From Candidatus Woesearchaeota archaeon (lineage in GTDB: Archaea > Nanobdellota > Nanobdellia > Woesearchaeales > UBA525): a stretch of DNA of 5,191 nt. Location of the stretch: positions 1 to 5,191 of the forward strand of contig DAHXMN010000051.1 in assembly GCA_027371725.1 (NCBI GenBank), in the 5' to 3' direction. The notes under the pieces were generated by a model. The model saw only the letters and a program-made list of their open reading frames with translations. It searched no databases and was not told where the DNA came from. The stretch's first letter is position 1, and each line of letters begins with the position of its first letter. A program made the position numbers and the translations under genes. Below, in pieces: positions 3,342-5,191 of the stretch.

Positions 3342-5191
3342 TACAGCTTCCCCGCCGCCTTCTGCTCGCGGTCCTTGACGCTGCCCGCCTTGTTCGCCCG
3401 CGGCCTGTTATTCTCCTCGTCGCGGCGGAACGTGACGCCCAATTCTTCCAGGAAGCGGTTCATGCCGTCCTGCATGCTGAACGGGCCGCGCGCCTTCCCC
3501 TTCTTTCCCGGCTCGCCTTCGAAGACGATGAGCTGCTCGCTCAGGTAATCGACGAAAAGGAGGTCGTGGTCGACGACCAGACAGGCCTTCCCTTTCGCCT
3601 CCATCATCTCGCGGATGATCCGCGCCATCCGCAACCGTTGCTCCACGTCGAGATAGGCCGCCGGCTCGTCCAGCAGGAAGAGGTCGGCATCGGCGGCCAA
3701 CGACTTGGCGATGATGACCCGCTGCAACTGCCCGCCGGAGAGTTCGCCCAGTTTCTTCTCGAAGAGCGGCTGGAGATCGAGCGGCCGGACGAGCTGGCTG
3801 TCGTATTTGAGGGCGTCGACGAGGAACTCGCCAGCCTTCTTCTCCGGGTCGAACCCTTCCGTCTCCTCGAGGTACTGCGGCTTGTAGCTGACCCTGATGC
3901 TGCCGCGCGCGGTCGTCCCCTGGAGGCTTGCGAGCTCCCGGACGAAGCTCGTCTTCCCGATGCCATTCTCGCCGAGGATGCCGATGATGTCGTGCTTCCG
4001 GATGATGCCCGGCTCGGCTTCCAGCGTGAAGCCGCCCAGCCTCTTCTCCATGGCGGGCCATTCCGCGAGGACCTCGTCCTTCGATCCCTTCTTCTCGAAG
4101 GCGTGCTTCGGGAACGCGATGGCGTGGTCGCGGAACCTGACGTTCTCCTCCTTGAGGTAGCCGTCCAGGTAGACGTTGATGCCCGCCTTCGTCGCCTTCG
4201 GTTGGCTCACGATGCCGTACGCGTCCTCCTGGCCATAGAGGATGTGGCAGAGCTCGCTCATATAGTCGAGGATGATGAGGTCGTGGTCGACGAGCATCAC
4301 AGCGGTCTGCGGGTCCGCTCTCGTCTGGATGAACTGCGCCGTCCTGATGCGCTGCTTGATGTCGAGGTAGTTCGTCGGCTCGTCCAGGAAGAGGACGTTC
4401 GCCTTCTTGACGGTGGTGGCCGCGACCGCGACCCGCTGCAGTTCGCCGCCGCTCAGCACCGAGATGTCGCGGCCAAGCAGGTGCGTCAGCTCGAGGAGGC
4501 TGAGGACGCGCTCGTACTCCTCATCGCTCCGCTCGTTCGTCTTCTCGAGGAGCTCTTTGACGGTGCCTTTGTACGCCTTCGCGATCTGCTCGACCTGCTG
4601 CGGCTTGTACGCCAGCCGGATCCTGTTGTCGCGGAGCCGTTCGAAGTAGCCCTGCGCCTCGTTCCCCTTGAAGTGCCGGATGAGGTCCTGGATCGTGGCG
4701 CCTCGCGCCGCCACAGCCTGCTCGCTCTTCGTCGCGCTTCCCCGCTGGCGCGGGTCCTCCCCGGATGGGGCGACCCCCTCCGCGCTCGCTTCTTTCTTCG
4801 CTGCACCGCTCGCCCCTCGGGCGGTGGCGGCGCTCGTCTCCTCTCCCGTCCTGCCGAGGTTCGCTTGCAGCTGGCCTGCCAGTATCTTGACCGCGGTCGT
4901 TTTCCCGATGCCGTTGCGGCCGAGGATGCCGACCACCTTGCCGAAGATCGGCACGGGCAGGCGGAAGATGACGAATCCGTTCTTCCCGTACCTGTGCACG
5001 GGCTGCTCGTCGAGCTGTTCGGGCAGCTTGATCAGCTTGAGCGCTTGGAACGGGCACTTGTTGACCGCGATCCGGTCCATGTCGCTGACCAATGATTCGT
5101 TCACGCCGATCTTCCCGTCCACGTCCTTGTAGAATGCCTCCTTGCCGGCGCGGTTGCTCGGGCTGACGCGGGCGCAGAGGTAGCCGCCGCA
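3329..5191 (-). CDS. abce1: ABCE1/Rli1 ribosome-recycling ATPase (5' end outside window)
   Basis: ABCE1 splits terminated 70S/80S-type ribosomes, working with aRF1/Pelota in the cytoplasm. 620 residues are visible; the true N-terminus lies beyond 5191 because the frame is open to the edge. Domain order is: Fe-S domain remnant (1-60), NBD1 with Walker A GRNGIGKTT (91-99), signature LSGGELQR (246-253), Walker B/D-loop FLDEPTNYLD (268-277), H-switch DHD (302-304); hinge (about 380-400); NBD2 with Walker A GENGIGKTS (407-415), signature LSGGQLQR (484-491), FLLDEPAAYLD (505-515), DHD (541-543); and a conserved C-terminal hinge GVTFRRDEENNRPRANK. All ATPase motifs look intact, so it should be active. 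Two things are odd. The iron-sulfur domain keeps C1, C6 and C46 but has Ser, Ser, Asp and Ala where four ligand cysteines normally lie. NBD1 also has an extra Ala/Gly/Ser/Lys/Glu-rich stretch (about 114-165). Confidence 0.95.
   Translation of the reverse strand, partial: CGGYLCARVSPSNRAGKEAFYKDVDGKIGVNESLVSDMDRIAVNKCPFQALKLIKLPEQLDEQPVHRYGKNGFVIFRLPVPIFGKVVGILGRNGIGKTTAVKILAGQLQANLGRTGEETSAATARGASGAAKKEASAEGVAPSGEDPRQRGSATKSEQAVAARGATIQDLIRHFKGNEAQGYFERLRDNRIRLAYKPQQVEQIAKAYKGTVKELLEKTNERSDEEYERVLSLLELTHLLGRDISVLSGGELQRVAVAATTVKKANVLFLDEPTNYLDIKQRIRTAQFIQTRADPQTAVMLVDHDLIILDYMSELCHILYGQEDAYGIVSQPKATKAGINVYLDGYLKEENVRFRDHAIAFPKHAFEKKGSKDEVLAEWPAMEKRLGGFTLEAEPGIIRKHDIIGILGENGIGKTSFVRELASLQGTTARGSIRVSYKPQYLEETEGFDPEKKAGEFLVDALKYDSQLVRPLDLQPLFEKKLGELSGGQLQRVIIAKSLAADADLFLLDEPAAYLDVEQRLRMARIIREMMEAKGKACLVVDHDLLFVDYLSEQLIVFEGEPGKKGKARGPFSMQDGMNRFLEELGVTFRRDEENNRPRANKAGSVKDREQKAAGKLYYAG
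4700..4852 (-). other. Low-complexity insertion in NBD1 of ABCE1
   Basis: About 50 residues (visible residues ~114-165), rich in Ala, Gly, Ser, Glu, Arg and Lys, lie between QANLG and LIRHFKGNEAQGYF. In typical archaeal ABCE1 these two segments are separated by only some 15-20 residues, so roughly 35-45 are extra. The DNA carries three close perfect palindromes: CCCGC/GCGGG (4741-4754), CCCC/GGGG (4759-4770) and CGCCC/GGGCG (4811-4823). The reading frame stays open through it. It would form a flexible surface loop near the NBD1 nucleotide-binding face. Confidence 0.65.

Noticed and set aside
3314..5095. 593-codon open frame antisense to ABCE1 on the plus strand
   Set aside because: It mirrors the ABCE1 gene in GC-rich DNA; its translation is low in complexity (runs of Leu, Arg, Asp, Val) and has no promoter or recognisable domain. 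ABCE1 on the opposite strand is certain.

Overview
The window reads as a piece of a GC-rich archaeal chromosome. The evidence is a tRNA-Arg gene with a canonical-position (37/38) intron whose central helix fits the archaeal splicing motif, TATA boxes placed about 25-28 bp upstream of start codons with no Shine-Dalgarno sequences, an archaeal-type tRNA (adenine-57/58-N1)-methyltransferase, and an ABCE1/Rli1 ribosome-recycling ATPase. The lineage cannot be fixed from this window. The divergent ABCE1 and the relaxed intron motif would suit a fast-evolving (for example DPANN-like) archaeon, but that is inference.

Layout. Positions 1-370 hold a TATA box, an intron-containing tRNA-Arg(UCU), a GC-rich trailer made of two imperfect ~57-bp direct repeats that each begin with a copy of the tRNA 3' end, and a hairpin plus T-tract. 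Positions 383-1241 hold a second promoter, tRNA-Cys(GCA), and trmI, whose most likely start codon (TTG at 489) is the very first base triplet after the tRNA discriminator base. Positions 1317-1700 encode an unrecognised 127-residue helical protein. It converges with, and overlaps by 35 bp, a minus-strand DUF1461-type membrane protein (2376 down to 1666). Positions 2377-2510 are a divergent promoter region. Positions 2511-3341 encode an unrecognised 276-residue protein that converges with, and overlaps by 13 bp, the minus-strand ABCE1 gene, which runs off the right edge at 5191.

Three of the protein genes have their ATG at the expected transcription start, so their mRNAs are probably leaderless. 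The trmI arrangement fits the same logic: RNase Z cleavage of the tRNA-Cys precursor would itself create a leaderless trmI mRNA. The two plus-strand genes of unknown function share a 13-bp element about 60 bp before their ATGs and may be co-regulated.

The most notable signals are (i) an ABCE1 whose iron-sulfur domain has lost exactly the four cysteine positions that bind one of its two [4Fe-4S] clusters while keeping those visible for the other; (ii) the tRNA-Cys/trmI junction; (iii) a tRNA-Cys with paired changes at the usually invariant 18 and 55 positions, in a T-loop that is the substrate of the enzyme encoded next door; and (iv) in-frame insertions of unusual composition in ABCE1 and the DUF1461 protein.
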